Source: an uncultured Corynebacterium sp. (GTDB taxonomy: Bacteria > Actinomycetota > Actinomycetes > Mycobacteriales > Mycobacteriaceae). Taken from it: 64,000 bases of DNA. The position numbers and the translations under genes were made by a program. Shown piece after piece: positions 7,687 through 16,578 of the stretch; position 1 is the first letter of the stretch, and each line of letters begins with the position of its first letter. The stretch spans positions 71,259 to 135,258 of the forward strand of contig CALUCD010000007.1 in the NCBI GenBank assembly GCA_943914465.1, given 5' to 3'. The notes beneath the pieces are model-generated. The model did no database searches and was not told where the DNA came from. It saw only the letters and a list, made by a program, of their open reading frames with translations.

Positions 7687-9099
7687 GTGAGTAATGAACA
7701 TTTTGACGTTGTTGTCCTTGGCGCGGGCCCCGGTGGCTACGTTGCCGCTATTCGTGCAGCTCAGCTTGGTAAGAAAGTGGCTGTAATTGAGAAGCAGTAT
7801 TGGGGCGGTGTTTGCCTCAATGTGGGCTGTATTCCCTCGAAGTCGCTGATTAAAAACGCCGAGGTCGCCGAGATTTTCAAACACGAAGCGAAAAGCTTCG
7901 GCATTAAAGGCGACGTCGAGTTTGATTACCCGGACGCCCACCGGCGTTCCCGACAGGTGTCCGACAAGATTGTTGGCGGCGTGCACTATTTGATGAAGAA
8001 GAACAAGATCCAGGAGATCAATGGCCTGGGCACGTTCAAAGACGCCTCCACCATTGAGATCACAGAGGGCGATGACAAGGGCAAGGTCGTTACCTTTGAT
8101 GACTGCATTATCGCGACCGGCTCCGTGGTGCGCACCTTGCCCGGCATTGAGCTTTCAGACAACGTGGTCTCCTACGAGGAACAGATCCTCAACCCTGAGG
8201 CGCCGGAGAAGATGGTCATCGTCGGCGCTGGCGCAATTGGCATGGAGTTCGCCTACGTGCTGTCGAACTACGGGGTAGACGTCACCGTGGTCGAGTACAT
8301 GGACCGCGTGCTGCCGAATGAGGACAAGGATGTCTCCAAGGAGATCGCGAAGCGCTACAAGAAGCTCGGCGTGAAGCTGCTCACCGGCCACGCCACCACT
8401 GCGGTGCGCGACAACGGAGACTCCGTCGAGGTGGACATCAAGAAGAACGACTCCGACCAAACCGAAACACTCACCGTTGACCGCGTCATGATCTCGGTTG
8501 GGTTCGCACCCCGTGTTGAGGGCTTCGGCCTCGAGAACATCGGTGTGGAGCTCACAGATCGCGGTGCGATCGCCATCGATGAGCGGATGCGCACCAACGT
8601 CGAGCACATTTATGCGATTGGCGACGTCACTGCCAAGCTCCAGCTCGCACACGTTGCGGAAGCGCAAGGCATCATCGCCGCGGAAACGATCGCCGATGCG
8701 GAAACCCTCGAGATTGAGGACTACTTGATGACGCCGCGCGCGACCTTCTGCAACCCGCAGGTCGCATCCATGGGGTACACCGAGGAGCAGGCGAAGGAGA
8801 AGTGGCCTGACCGTGACATCAAGGTGGCAACCTTCCCATTCACCGCGAACGGCAAGGCAGTCGGCCTGAACGAGACCGCTGGCTTTGGCAAGCTCGTGGC
8901 AGACGCCGAGTTCGGTGAGATCCTGGGTTGTCACCTCGTCGGCGCGAACGTCTCCGAACTCATGCCGGAGGTCGTGCTCGCGCAGCGCTTCGACCTCACC
9001 GCCGCCGAAATTGCGCGCTCAATCCACATTCACCCCACACTCTCCGAGGTGCTTAAGGAGATCGCGCACGGTGTCGAAGGGCACATGATCAACCTGTAA
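7687..9099 (+). CDS. lpd: Dihydrolipoyl dehydrogenase
   Basis: A 470-residue flavoprotein (E3) that reoxidises dihydrolipoamide in the pyruvate/2-oxoglutarate dehydrogenase complexes. The FAD site GAGPGGYVAAIRAAQ begins near residue 12, the redox disulfide is Cys43/Cys48 in GGVCLNVGCIP, the NAD site GAGAIGMEFAYVL is central, and the C-terminal HIHPTLSE carries the active-site His. Sequence and length fit the actinobacterial Lpd closely. GTG 7687 is chosen because a TATCCT -10 box (7674-7679) lies 7 bases upstream and no SD is present, so the mRNA is probably leaderless. TTG 7681 is the alternative. A strong terminator follows. Confidence 0.97.
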   Translation: MSNEHFDVVVLGAGPGGYVAAIRAAQLGKKVAVIEKQYWGGVCLNVGCIPSKSLIKNAEVAEIFKHEAKSFGIKGDVEFDYPDAHRRSRQVSDKIVGGVHYLMKKNKIQEINGLGTFKDASTIEITEGDDKGKVVTFDDCIIATGSVVRTLPGIELSDNVVSYEEQILNPEAPEKMVIVGAGAIGMEFAYVLSNYGVDVTVVEYMDRVLPNEDKDVSKEIAKRYKKLGVKLLTGHATTAVRDNGDSVEVDIKKNDSDQTETLTVDRVMISVGFAPRVEGFGLENIGVELTDRGAIAIDERMRTNVEHIYAIGDVTAKLQLAHVAEAQGIIAAETIADAETLEIEDYLMTPRATFCNPQVASMGYTEEQAKEKWPDRDIKVATFPFTANGKAVGLNETAGFGKLVADAEFGEILGCHLVGANVSELMPEVVLAQRFDLTAAEIARSIHIHPTLSEVLKEIAHGVEGHMINL

Positions 9100-9122
9100 G
9101 GCTTTGCCATCTTGCACAGCAC

Positions 9123-9159
9123 AAAAAGGTGCCGCCCCGGTGAGGGGCGGCACCTTTTT
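9123..9159. terminator. Bidirectional rho-independent terminator after lpd
   Basis: A 16-base stem (AAAAAGGTGCCGCCCC / GGGGCGGCACCTTTTT) with a 5-base loop and T-runs on both strands. It serves lpd (+) and the converging SRPBCC gene (-). Confidence 0.93.
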
Positions 9160-9175
9160 AGACGTCGACAAGCAG

Positions 9176-9640
9176 CTAGCTCCCGGAGACGGCCGCAGCG
9201 AGCGAGTCGAGGGATTTTGCCAAGAAGTCGTCGTCGAACTTCTCTGACATCTTGCGTACGTTGTCCAATTCGATCTCATCACGCTGGTAGGTCAAGGTGA
9301 CCTGGGTGTTGTCAGCGTCGATCGGTTCGAGCTCATACAGCCACTTCGCGCCAACCTTGACCTGCGCGGTGGTGTTCTCGACATTCTTCCAGCCAATTAC
9401 TCGGTCTTCCTGGAACGCGAACACCTCGTTGGTGGTCTGGTAGTCACCGTCTTCCTTGGTCATGTTCATGGTGAACGTGTCGCCGACGTTCTTGATGCGC
9501 TCACCGTGATCAGCGGATTGGACCATGCCGGAGCCGTCGGTCTCGGCGTGACGCTGAGGGTTAGAGAGAATATCGAAGATCTCTTTAGCTGGGGCGTCAA
9601 TCTGGCGGGTAGCGGAGTTTGAAGTCGTGGTATCAGACAT
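9176..9640 (-). CDS. SRPBCC (START-like) family protein
   Basis: A 154-residue protein of the polyketide-cyclase/START-like hydrophobic-pocket fold. It starts with the usual IDAPAKEIFDILSNPQRHAETDGSG, has the central VIGWKNVE strand and ends in the long C-terminal helix (KMSEKFDDDFLAKSLDSLAAA). Such proteins bind small lipophilic ligands; no ligand can be named. ATG 9640 has a TATCGT -10 box 7 bases upstream on the minus strand, so the mRNA is probably leaderless. It converges on lpd and shares its terminator. Confidence 0.85.
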   Translation of the reverse strand: MSDTTTSNSATRQIDAPAKEIFDILSNPQRHAETDGSGMVQSADHGERIKNVGDTFTMNMTKEDGDYQTTNEVFAFQEDRVIGWKNVENTTAQVKVGAKWLYELEPIDADNTQVTLTYQRDEIELDNVRKMSEKFDDDFLAKSLDSLAAAVSGS

Positions 9641-9958
9641 GCGCCCCACGATACAGAAGAAGCGCAAACGCCGGTTGCTGCCGATAACGCGCACATATGC
9701 CGAGGTTAGTGCGTACTTACCAACGAAAGGATGACACCCAACGGGGTCAAGGGAGTGGATTTTGCCCGATCGGTGCCTGGCGGTGGTGCAAATCACATCT
9801 GGTGTGCGCGGTGCCAATATCCTCTCATTACGGGCCGTGAGGCGGGACCGGCACCGTGTGCGGGCGGGCGAGCGGAGCGGAAAGCGTGAACTGCCTGGGC
9901 ACCCAACTATGTGCACAGCGGGCGCGTTCCTTAAAGTGAAAGCAACACTGGAGGTGCC
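9641..9958. promoter_or_regulatory. sdhCAB upstream region with CRP/GlxR-like site
   Basis: A 318-base region without a gene, between the divergent SRPBCC and sdhC starts. GGTGGTGCAAATCACA at 9782-9797 keeps the GTG-N8-CAC core of the CRP/GlxR consensus TGTGA-N6-TCACA, with mismatches in the left half. TATCCT near 9825 is a candidate -10 and implies an sdh leader of over 100 bases. sdhC itself has an SD (GGAGG) 6 bases before its ATG. I see no confident DtxR box. Confidence 0.4.
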
Positions 9959-10732
9959 ATGACTGTACAAAACGCAGAACGTGATTCCATTCGTCACGGA
10001 AAAATCAATGAAGCGCCGCTGCGCGAGCGGCCATCGTTTCCCACTTGGGCCGTAAAACTCACCATGGCCATCACCGGCCTGATTTTCGGCCTGTTCGTGC
10101 TCGGTCACATGGTGGGCAACCTGAAAATCTTCATGCCGCTCAACCCGAACGGTGTCGCGCCGATCGATGAATACGGCGAGTTCCTGCGCACGCTCGGTGA
10201 ACCGCTGTTCCCACGCGAAGGATTCCTCTGGATCCTCCGCATCATCCTGCTTGCTTGCCTTGTGCTGCATGTCTGGGGCGCGTTCACCCTTCGCGGCCGG
10301 GCAGCGAAGTCCCGTGGCAAGTTCAAACGCACGAACCTCATGGGTGGCTGGCAGTCCACCGCAACACGTTGGATGCTGGCAACAGGCGTTATCCTGCTGC
10401 TCTTCATCATTTTCCACCTGCTCGACATGACCTTCGGTGAAGTCGTGGCATCGAACGAGTTCGTCCACGGTGCGGTGCGCAATAACCTGCTGGCAACCTT
10501 CGCGCCGGAGCGCTGGTTTGTGACCTTGTTCTATGTCCTTGCCATGCTCGCCCTCGCGCTGCACCTGACTCACGGCGTCTACCTCGCGGTCTCTGACCTC
10601 GGGTGGCTCGGTGAGCGCGGCCGCGGTCTGATGGTGGTCTTGGCGTATGTCCTGCCGTTCATCGTTGTCGTTGGCAACATCGTGATGCCGATCGCCATTG
10701 CACTCGGCTGGGTGCCGGAATTCTCGCGCTAA
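9959..10732 (+). CDS. sdhC: Succinate dehydrogenase cytochrome b subunit
   Basis: A 257-residue di-haem b558-type membrane anchor of the single-subunit (type B) kind found in Corynebacterium, where one SdhC replaces SdhC+SdhD. Five membrane helices are visible at about residues 33-58, 83-110, 128-155, 178-205 and 222-250. Conserved His ligands sit in LGHMVGN, LHVWGAF, FHLLDMTF and LHLTHGVY. It anchors SdhA/SdhB and passes electrons to menaquinone. ATG 9959 is preceded by GGAGG. It is first in the operon, and sdhA starts 21 bases after its stop. Confidence 0.95.
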   Translation: MTVQNAERDSIRHGKINEAPLRERPSFPTWAVKLTMAITGLIFGLFVLGHMVGNLKIFMPLNPNGVAPIDEYGEFLRTLGEPLFPREGFLWILRIILLACLVLHVWGAFTLRGRAAKSRGKFKRTNLMGGWQSTATRWMLATGVILLLFIIFHLLDMTFGEVVASNEFVHGAVRNNLLATFAPERWFVTLFYVLAMLALALHLTHGVYLAVSDLGWLGERGRGLMVVLAYVLPFIVVVGNIVMPIAIALGWVPEFSR

Positions 10733-10753
10733 CGCTGATTAGGAGAAACATCA

Positions 10754-12838
10754 ATGACTACCTCAATTAACACGGGCAAGGGCGCTTCCGGCTCTGAGCA
10801 GAACGCAAAACAAGACACCGCCACAACCGGCAAGGGTGCCGGTATCCAAGCTGAGTTCCGTCAGCCGCAATCCGTCGTCGCTGGTGTGACGTTGGGCGAG
10901 ATCCTTTCCGCCTCCGAGCCGAACCGCGACGAAGTGCGGATGCGCGACATGTGGGAATGGCAAAAAGACCACATGAATCTGGTCTCCCCGCTCAACCGCC
11001 GCAAGTTCACGGTGTTGGTGGTTGGCACCGGCCTTTCCGGCGGCGCGGCCGCAGCGGCACTCGGCGAGCTGGGCTACAACGTCAAGGTTTTCACCTACCA
11101 CGACGCGCCGCGCCGTGCGCACTCCATCGCTGCCCAGGGTGGTGTCAACTCCGCTCGTGGCAAGAAGGTCGACAACGACGGTGCCTACCGTCACGCCAAA
11201 GACACTGTCAAGGGCGGTGACTACCGCTGCCGCGAATCGGACTGCTGGCGTCTGGCTATCGAGTCGGTCCGCGTCATCGACCACATGAACGCAATTGGCG
11301 CGCCGTTCGCCCGCGAGTACGGCGGCACGCTGGCCACGCGTTCCTTCGGTGGTGTGCAAGTTTCTCGCACCTACTACACCCGCGGCCAAACAGGCCAGCA
11401 GCTGCAGCTGTCCACCGCGTCCGCGCTGCAGCGCCAGATCCACTTGGGCAACGTGGAGATCTTCACCCACAACGACCTGATGGACCTCATCATCACCGAG
11501 GAAAACGGCAAAAAGCAGTGCAAAGGCATTGTCACCCGGAACCTCATCACGGGTGCGATCACGCCGTTTACCGGCCACGCTGTCATCCTTGCCACTGGCG
11601 GGTACGGCAACGTGTACCACAAGACCACGCTGGCGAAGAACTCCAACGCCTCGGCGATCATGCGCGCCTATGAGCGCGGCGCTTACCTCGCCTCGCCGTG
11701 CTTTGTGCAGTTCCACCCGACCGGCCTGCCGGTCAACGCGAGGTGGCAGGCGAAGACGACGCTGATGTCGGAGTCGCTGCGTAACGACGGCCGAATTTGG
11801 ACCCCGAAGGAAAAAGGCGACGACCGGGACCCGAAGGACATCCCGGAAGAAGAGCGCGATTACTTCCTGGAGCGCCGATACCCCGCGTTTGGCAACCTGG
11901 TGCCGCGTGACGTTGCGTCCCGCGCGATCTCCCAGCAGCTCAACGCAGGCTACGGCGTGGGCCCGCTGCACAACTCCGCGTACCTGGACTTCACAGACGC
12001 GATCGAGCGCCTCGGTGAAGACACGATCCGTGAGCGCTACTCCAACCTGTTTGAGATGTACGAGGACTCCACTGGTGATGACCCGTACAAATCACCGATG
12101 CGCATCGCTCCGACCGTGCACTTCACCATGGGCGGACTGTGGACCGACTTCAATGAGATGACCTCGATTGATGGCCTGTTCGCCGCTGGTGAGTGCTCGT
12201 GGACCTACCATGGTGCGAACCGTTTGGGTGCGAACTCGCTTTTGTCCGCGTCGGTTGATGGCTGGTTCACGCTGCCGTTCACGATCCCGAACTACCTGGC
12301 AAACCACCTCGGCGAGGAAGTGCTCTCGCTCGAGGCGCCCGAGGTGCACGAGGCGGTCACCCGGACCCAGGACATGATCGAGCGCCTGATGCGCATTGAG
12401 GGTCCGGAGCCACACGGGCCTGAGTACTACCACGAGCAGCTCGGTGACATTCTGTACGAGTTCTGCGGTGTGTCACGTACCGTGGAGGGCCTGCAACAGG
12501 GCATTGAGAAGATCCGTGCCCTGCGTGATGACTTCTGGCGAAACCTGGCTATCCCCGGCTCGCCGAACGATATGAACCAGACCTTGGAGGCCGCAATCCG
12601 CCTTGTGGACTACATCAACCTGGGCGAGCTCATGTGCGTTGACGCCCTGGACCGCGACGAATCCTGCGGTGCACACTACCGTATGGATCACCTCACCGAT
12701 GACGGTGAGGCGGAGCGCGATGACGAGAACTGGTGCTTCGTGTCGGCGTGGGAGCCGGCCGGCGAGCGCGAGTTTATCCGCCACGCAGAACCCCTGTACT
12801 TCGATTCGATCCCGCTTCAGGCAAGGAACTACAAGTAA
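10754..12838 (+). CDS. sdhA: Succinate dehydrogenase flavoprotein subunit
   Basis: A 694-residue flavoprotein that oxidises succinate to fumarate on the cytoplasmic face. Residues 1-80 are an N-terminal extension. The FAD site VVGTGLSGGAAAAALGELG begins near residue 89, and His123 in RRAHSIAAQGGVNSARG is the expected covalent FAD attachment residue. HPTGLP, the PRDVASRAI region and GANRLGANSLL are the usual substrate and FAD contacts. The start follows an AGGAG SD. Its stop codon overlaps the sdhB start by one base (TAATG), indicating coupled translation. Confidence 0.97.
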   Translation: MTTSINTGKGASGSEQNAKQDTATTGKGAGIQAEFRQPQSVVAGVTLGEILSASEPNRDEVRMRDMWEWQKDHMNLVSPLNRRKFTVLVVGTGLSGGAAAAALGELGYNVKVFTYHDAPRRAHSIAAQGGVNSARGKKVDNDGAYRHAKDTVKGGDYRCRESDCWRLAIESVRVIDHMNAIGAPFAREYGGTLATRSFGGVQVSRTYYTRGQTGQQLQLSTASALQRQIHLGNVEIFTHNDLMDLIITEENGKKQCKGIVTRNLITGAITPFTGHAVILATGGYGNVYHKTTLAKNSNASAIMRAYERGAYLASPCFVQFHPTGLPVNARWQAKTTLMSESLRNDGRIWTPKEKGDDRDPKDIPEEERDYFLERRYPAFGNLVPRDVASRAISQQLNAGYGVGPLHNSAYLDFTDAIERLGEDTIRERYSNLFEMYEDSTGDDPYKSPMRIAPTVHFTMGGLWTDFNEMTSIDGLFAAGECSWTYHGANRLGANSLLSASVDGWFTLPFTIPNYLANHLGEEVLSLEAPEVHEAVTRTQDMIERLMRIEGPEPHGPEYYHEQLGDILYEFCGVSRTVEGLQQGIEKIRALRDDFWRNLAIPGSPNDMNQTLEAAIRLVDYINLGELMCVDALDRDESCGAHYRMDHLTDDGEAERDDENWCFVSAWEPAGEREFIRHAEPLYFDSIPLQARNYK

Positions 12839-13587
12839 TGAAACTCACCCTTGAGATCTGGCGTCAGGCCGGGCCCGACACTGCCGGGCACTTTGAAACT
12901 GTCCAGGTCGACGACGCTGTGGAGCAGATGTCGATTCTGGAGCTGCTCGACCACGTGAACAACATGTACGTCGAGGCTGGTAAAGAGCCGTTCACCTTCG
13001 CACATGACTGCCGTGAGGGCATCTGCGGCACCTGCGGCCTGACCGTCAACGGTCGCCCGCACGGCGCCGGTCAGAACACCACCGCCTGCTTGCAGCGTTT
13101 GTTCAACTACAAAGACGGTGCCACGCTCAAGATTGAGCCGTTCCGCTCCGGCGCATTTCCTGTGATTAAGGACCTTGCTGTGGACCGCTCCGCGCTTGAC
13201 CGTGTGATGGAGCAGGGCGGCTACATCTCCGTCAACGCAGGCACTGCCCCGGATGCGGACACGCTGCACGTTAACCACCATGACGCGGAGCTCGCGCTTG
13301 ACTACGCGGCGTGCATTGGGTGCGGCGCGTGTGTTGCGGCCTGCCCGAACGGTGCGGCGCACCTGTTTACCGGCGCGAAGTTGAAGCACCTGAAACTGCT
13401 TCCGCTGGGCCAGCAGGAACGCGCACGGCGCGCCCGCAAGATGGTCGACGAGTTGGAGACCAACTTTGGCCACTGCTCGTTGTTCGGCGAATGCGCGGAT
13501 GTGTGCCCGGCCGGGATTCCGCTTGACGCGGTCGGGGCGATCAACTCCGAGCGTGCCCGCGCGGCCTTCCGTGGTGGGGACAACTAA
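12838..13587 (+). CDS. sdhB: Succinate dehydrogenase iron-sulfur subunit
   Basis: A 249-residue iron-sulfur protein carrying electrons from SdhA flavin to SdhC haem. The [2Fe-2S] ligands are Cys58, Cys63 and Cys66 (CREGICGTC) plus a Cys near residue 87 (TTACLQ). The C-terminal half holds CIGCGACVAACP and CSLFGECADVCP, ligands of the [4Fe-4S] and [3Fe-4S] clusters. ATG 12838 overlaps the sdhA stop; the longer frame from 12733 is only an overlap with sdhA. It ends the sdhCAB operon. Confidence 0.97.
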   Translation: MKLTLEIWRQAGPDTAGHFETVQVDDAVEQMSILELLDHVNNMYVEAGKEPFTFAHDCREGICGTCGLTVNGRPHGAGQNTTACLQRLFNYKDGATLKIEPFRSGAFPVIKDLAVDRSALDRVMEQGGYISVNAGTAPDADTLHVNHHDAELALDYAACIGCGACVAACPNGAAHLFTGAKLKHLKLLPLGQQERARRARKMVDELETNFGHCSLFGECADVCPAGIPLDAVGAINSERARAAFRGGDN

Positions 13588-13651
13588 CCAACGAGCCCGG
13601 TAGCGGCTAGGTATAGTGACCGTAGAGTTACGCTGAAGAAAGGAATCAGCC

Positions 13652-14023
13652 ATGGCTTCCCATGACGCGGTAGCAGACATCCAGTCGGAGTCATTCCCCG
13701 GCTACCAGACCCAAATCCATGATGCCTACATCGAGGGCTACGATCCGGTCTCGCTGGGTGCCCCGCACTCCTCGCTGGCGCGCCACTCCACCTGGGTGGC
13801 CATGGGCTTCATCCTGGCGTCCCTGTTCGGCCTCGGCATCCTGGTATGGGGAATTGGTGCTCACTTCGTTGGGTGGGGTGCGCAAGCCCAGGACGCATCG
13901 AACATCCTCATGATCCTCGGCGCCATCTGCTTGGTGGCGTGCCTGATTGTTGGGTTCGCCCTAATTTCACTTGGTCGGCGCGACTACAAGAATTACCGGA
14001 AGCAGACCGGTCGTAGGAACTAA
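13652..14023 (+). CDS. Small two-helix membrane protein downstream of sdhB
   Basis: A 123-residue protein of unknown function. Residues 1-42 are soluble and Tyr-rich (GYQTQIHDAYIEGYDPVSL), two membrane helices follow at about 46-72 and 83-108, and the tail is basic (RRDYKNYRKQTGRR). A protein of this kind commonly sits behind sdhCAB in Corynebacterium, so a role with the respiratory complex is possible but unproven. TATAGT at 13612-13617 is a candidate -10 for its own promoter, and an AAAGGA SD precedes ATG 13652. Confidence 0.75.
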   Translation: MASHDAVADIQSESFPGYQTQIHDAYIEGYDPVSLGAPHSSLARHSTWVAMGFILASLFGLGILVWGIGAHFVGWGAQAQDASNILMILGAICLVACLIVGFALISLGRRDYKNYRKQTGRRN

Positions 14024-14047
14024 CTGCGCAGCAGCACGGCGCTCACC

Positions 14048-14089
14048 AATCTCCCAGTCTTACCGCATGTCTAGGCTGGGAGATTTTTT
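14048..14089 (+). terminator. Rho-independent terminator
   Basis: A 10-base stem AATCTCCCAG / CTGGGAGATT with an 18-base loop and a six-T tail. It ends the sdh-linked small membrane protein gene. Confidence 0.88.
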
Positions 14090-14138
14090 GGTTCCATTCA
14101 GGCGGCGAAGTCCTACCAGCAACGATAAACTCGCCTGC

Positions 14139-15215
14139 ATGAGTACGTCTGTGGCCAAGGACCCCGCACCCTCAACAGCAGCGCGCGTCGGCTGGTTCCT
14201 TCACTGGCTCGCCCGCATGCTCGTGTTCGTGATGGTGATGCCGTACGCGCTTGCGAAACTCGGGTTGGGGCAGATGGGTCAAGCAGATTACCCGGAGCTT
14301 TTGATCACGCTCGGCGAGAAATCCCCCATGGGGTTGTTGTGGACGTTCATGGGGTTCTCACCAGTCATCCAATTTCTGGCGGGGTTAGTGGAGTTCATCG
14401 CGGGTGTGTTGGTGCTGTGGCGGCGCACCGCGTGGATTGGCGGCCTGATCGGCTTTCTTAGCCTGGGGGTGGTGTGGCTGCTCAACATGACGTTCGACGT
14501 CCCCGTCAAGGATCTCTCGGCGTTGCAGGCACTGCTCTTTTTGGCCATCCTCGCACCGTGGCTGCCGCGCCTGGTGCGTTTTGTGGTGGGCAAACCAACT
14601 GAGGAGCTGCAGGTGCCGCAAGTCATCACGAGCGAGCGCGTCCACCGGTTCACACAGTTCTTCCCTGCGCTGGTGACGGTCGTTGCGCTCGGTGGGGCGG
14701 GCTACGCAATGGTCGGTGGGATTCCGCGCGCGCTTGACCGCGAAGGCAGCGCGTTATCGGGCGTGTACGCGGTCTCCGGCGGCAGCACCCCACCAAACGC
14801 CCAGCTTGTCGACGACACCAGGTGGTCAACCATCGCCTTCGGCTCCTACGATGGCATCGAGGCGGGCAGCTTCTACAACGTGGAAGGCGAAACACCTGAG
14901 GGTGATTTCCACGGGCTTGCCACGCTGCGTCGCGTCAACGGTGATTTGCAGTTCGGTTTCTACACCCTGCGGGATGGGGGCGTGACCATCCAGCTCACCG
15001 CGCCGATGACGGATGACAAGGTGAACGCGGGGCCGCGTGGGCCGGTCGTCGAAACGCTTGAGTTCGCGCTTGAGAGCGAAACAGACGGTGACGGCGCTGC
15101 CGCCCATACGCTTGTGCCGCAGGAGGGTGAACCGGTCATATTAACGCCGCAGCTGCTGGGGACCACGCTTGTCGATCAGCCGTTTACCTGGAGGTCGCGC
15201 CCGCTGAACCGTTAG
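14139..15215 (+). CDS. DoxX-like membrane protein with C-terminal soluble domain
   Basis: A 358-residue protein. About residues 15-155 hold four DoxX/SURF4-type membrane helices, including ARMLVFVMVMPYALAKLGLGQ and GFSPVIQFLAGLVEFIAGVLVLW; a fifth helix is near 175-195. The C-terminal 150 residues are soluble, rich in beta-strand-like sequence and probably extracytoplasmic (STIAFGSYDGIEAGSFYNVEG). DoxX proteins are linked to redox or thiol stress in other actinobacteria, but no specific role can be read here. ATG 14139 has a TAAACT -10 box 7 bases upstream, so the mRNA is probably leaderless. The frame extending back to 13971 overlaps the previous gene and is rejected. Confidence 0.8.
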   Translation: MSTSVAKDPAPSTAARVGWFLHWLARMLVFVMVMPYALAKLGLGQMGQADYPELLITLGEKSPMGLLWTFMGFSPVIQFLAGLVEFIAGVLVLWRRTAWIGGLIGFLSLGVVWLLNMTFDVPVKDLSALQALLFLAILAPWLPRLVRFVVGKPTEELQVPQVITSERVHRFTQFFPALVTVVALGGAGYAMVGGIPRALDREGSALSGVYAVSGGSTPPNAQLVDDTRWSTIAFGSYDGIEAGSFYNVEGETPEGDFHGLATLRRVNGDLQFGFYTLRDGGVTIQLTAPMTDDKVNAGPRGPVVETLEFALESETDGDGAAAHTLVPQEGEPVILTPQLLGTTLVDQPFTWRSRPLNR

Positions 15216-15254
15216 TGGCGTTTTATGTCGACGACGCCTGATTTAATCGTGGGT

Positions 15255-16532
15255 ATGAGTAATCAGGTGATGCCGTCGCCAAGCAATGAGGCGCAACGGC
15301 GCGCAGTGCTGCGAACCCACAAAATCGCAGTGACCAGCTTGCTTGCGTTGATGGCTGCGATTTTTCTCGCCTGCTCCTGGTGGCAATCCCAGGGCACGGC
15401 ACCCGCATGGGTGGGGTATGTGCGGGCGGCAACGGAGGCCGGGATGGTCGGTGGTCTGGCTGACTGGTTTGCTGTGACCGCGTTGTTCAAGTACCCGATG
15501 GGCATCCCAATTCCGCACACGGCGATCATTCCGAATAAGAAGGATCAAGTCGCCGATGTGCTCAGCGAGTTTGTCAGCGAAAACTTCCTCAACGCCCGCA
15601 CGATCACCGACAAGGTGATGGAGGCCGGCATCCCGCAGCGCCTGGGCACGTGGCTGGCTAAACCAGCGAACGCAGAGCGTGTGAGTGAAGAGGTGGGCAC
15701 TTTCGCGGTACGGATTGTCCGGGGGATTGACCCACAAGAGGCAGAAGCGTTCATTCACACGCACGTGGTGAGCAAGGCCGCGGAGCCGATTTGGGGTCCA
15801 CCGGCAGGCCGGTTGCTTGAGGGATTCATTGCAGACGGTCATGTTGAACCGCTCGTGGATGACGTGGTCACTTGGGGGCGTAAAAAACTGCGGGGAATGG
15901 AAGACAGCATCATCACCATGATTGATGAGCGAATGCCAACGTGGGCGCCGAAATTCGCCAAAGAGCTGGTGGGGGAGCGGGTGTACAAGGAATTGGTGGA
16001 TTTCATGCGCGAGGTGGACACCAACCCCGACCATGAGGCCCGCCGCGCAATCCGTCGCACGATCTACCAGTTCTCCCAGGATCTGCAGTTTGATGGGGAG
16101 ACGATCACCCGGGTGGAACAGCTCAAAGCAGACATCATGGGTTCCAACGCCGTCGCGGGTGCGGCGTCGGGTATTTGGGAGCGGTTTGGGCAGATGCTTG
16201 TAGACGCAGCATCAGACCCCACCTCAACCCTGCGCATGAAGATCACCTCCGCCGCGTCAGACTGGGGTGAGCGGCTCGTGCACGACGGGGAGGTTCGCCG
16301 TGAGGCGGAAGAACGCCTGCGCAAGGCAACGCTGTTCGCGGCGGAAAACGGTGCCGGGCAGATTGTAGGCATCATTTCGGAGACCATTCAGCGCTGGGAT
16401 GGCAACGAAGCAGCCGACAAGATTGAACTGATGGTGGGCAAGGATCTGCAGTTCATTCGGCTCAACGGCACGATCGTCGGTGCGTTGGCGGGATTAGTTA
16501 TTTACACTGTCTCTCAGATCTTGTTCTTCTGA
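15255..16532 (+). CDS. DUF445 family membrane protein
   Basis: A 425-residue protein matching the DUF445 family: an N-terminal membrane pair (about residues 22-42 and 50-75), the diagnostic AATEAGMVGGLADWFAVTALFKYPMG region, a long amphipathic helical middle, and a C-terminal helix (NGTIVGALAGLVIYTVSQILFF). Function is unknown. ATG 15255 is chosen over 15225 because TTTAAT (15242-15247) lies 7 bases before it, giving a leaderless start. Confidence 0.88.
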   Translation: MSNQVMPSPSNEAQRRAVLRTHKIAVTSLLALMAAIFLACSWWQSQGTAPAWVGYVRAATEAGMVGGLADWFAVTALFKYPMGIPIPHTAIIPNKKDQVADVLSEFVSENFLNARTITDKVMEAGIPQRLGTWLAKPANAERVSEEVGTFAVRIVRGIDPQEAEAFIHTHVVSKAAEPIWGPPAGRLLEGFIADGHVEPLVDDVVTWGRKKLRGMEDSIITMIDERMPTWAPKFAKELVGERVYKELVDFMREVDTNPDHEARRAIRRTIYQFSQDLQFDGETITRVEQLKADIMGSNAVAGAASGIWERFGQMLVDAASDPTSTLRMKITSAASDWGERLVHDGEVRREAEERLRKATLFAAENGAGQIVGIISETIQRWDGNEAADKIELMVGKDLQFIRLNGTIVGALAGLVIYTVSQILFF

Positions 16533-16578
16533 TAACGCGAGACGTTTATCTCAAAGCTAAGAATCTAAGGAGGCGGCT

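Noticed and set aside
7070..7690. 206-codon Ser/Ala-rich frame antisense to the linker of the second mycoloyltransferase
   Set aside because: Mirror of the low-complexity linker; composition explained by the real gene.
8155..8934. 259-codon open frame antisense to lpd
   Set aside because: Shadow of lpd with no start signal and no recognisable domain.
9711..9731. Possible DtxR iron box (AGGTTAG...CTTACC) before sdhC
   Set aside because: The half sites are separated by 6 bases instead of 1, and the right half matches poorly.
10763..11971. 402-codon open frame antisense to sdhA
   Set aside because: It lies wholly within sdhA on the other strand, has no SD or promoter and low-complexity Arg/Val composition; it is a codon-usage shadow.
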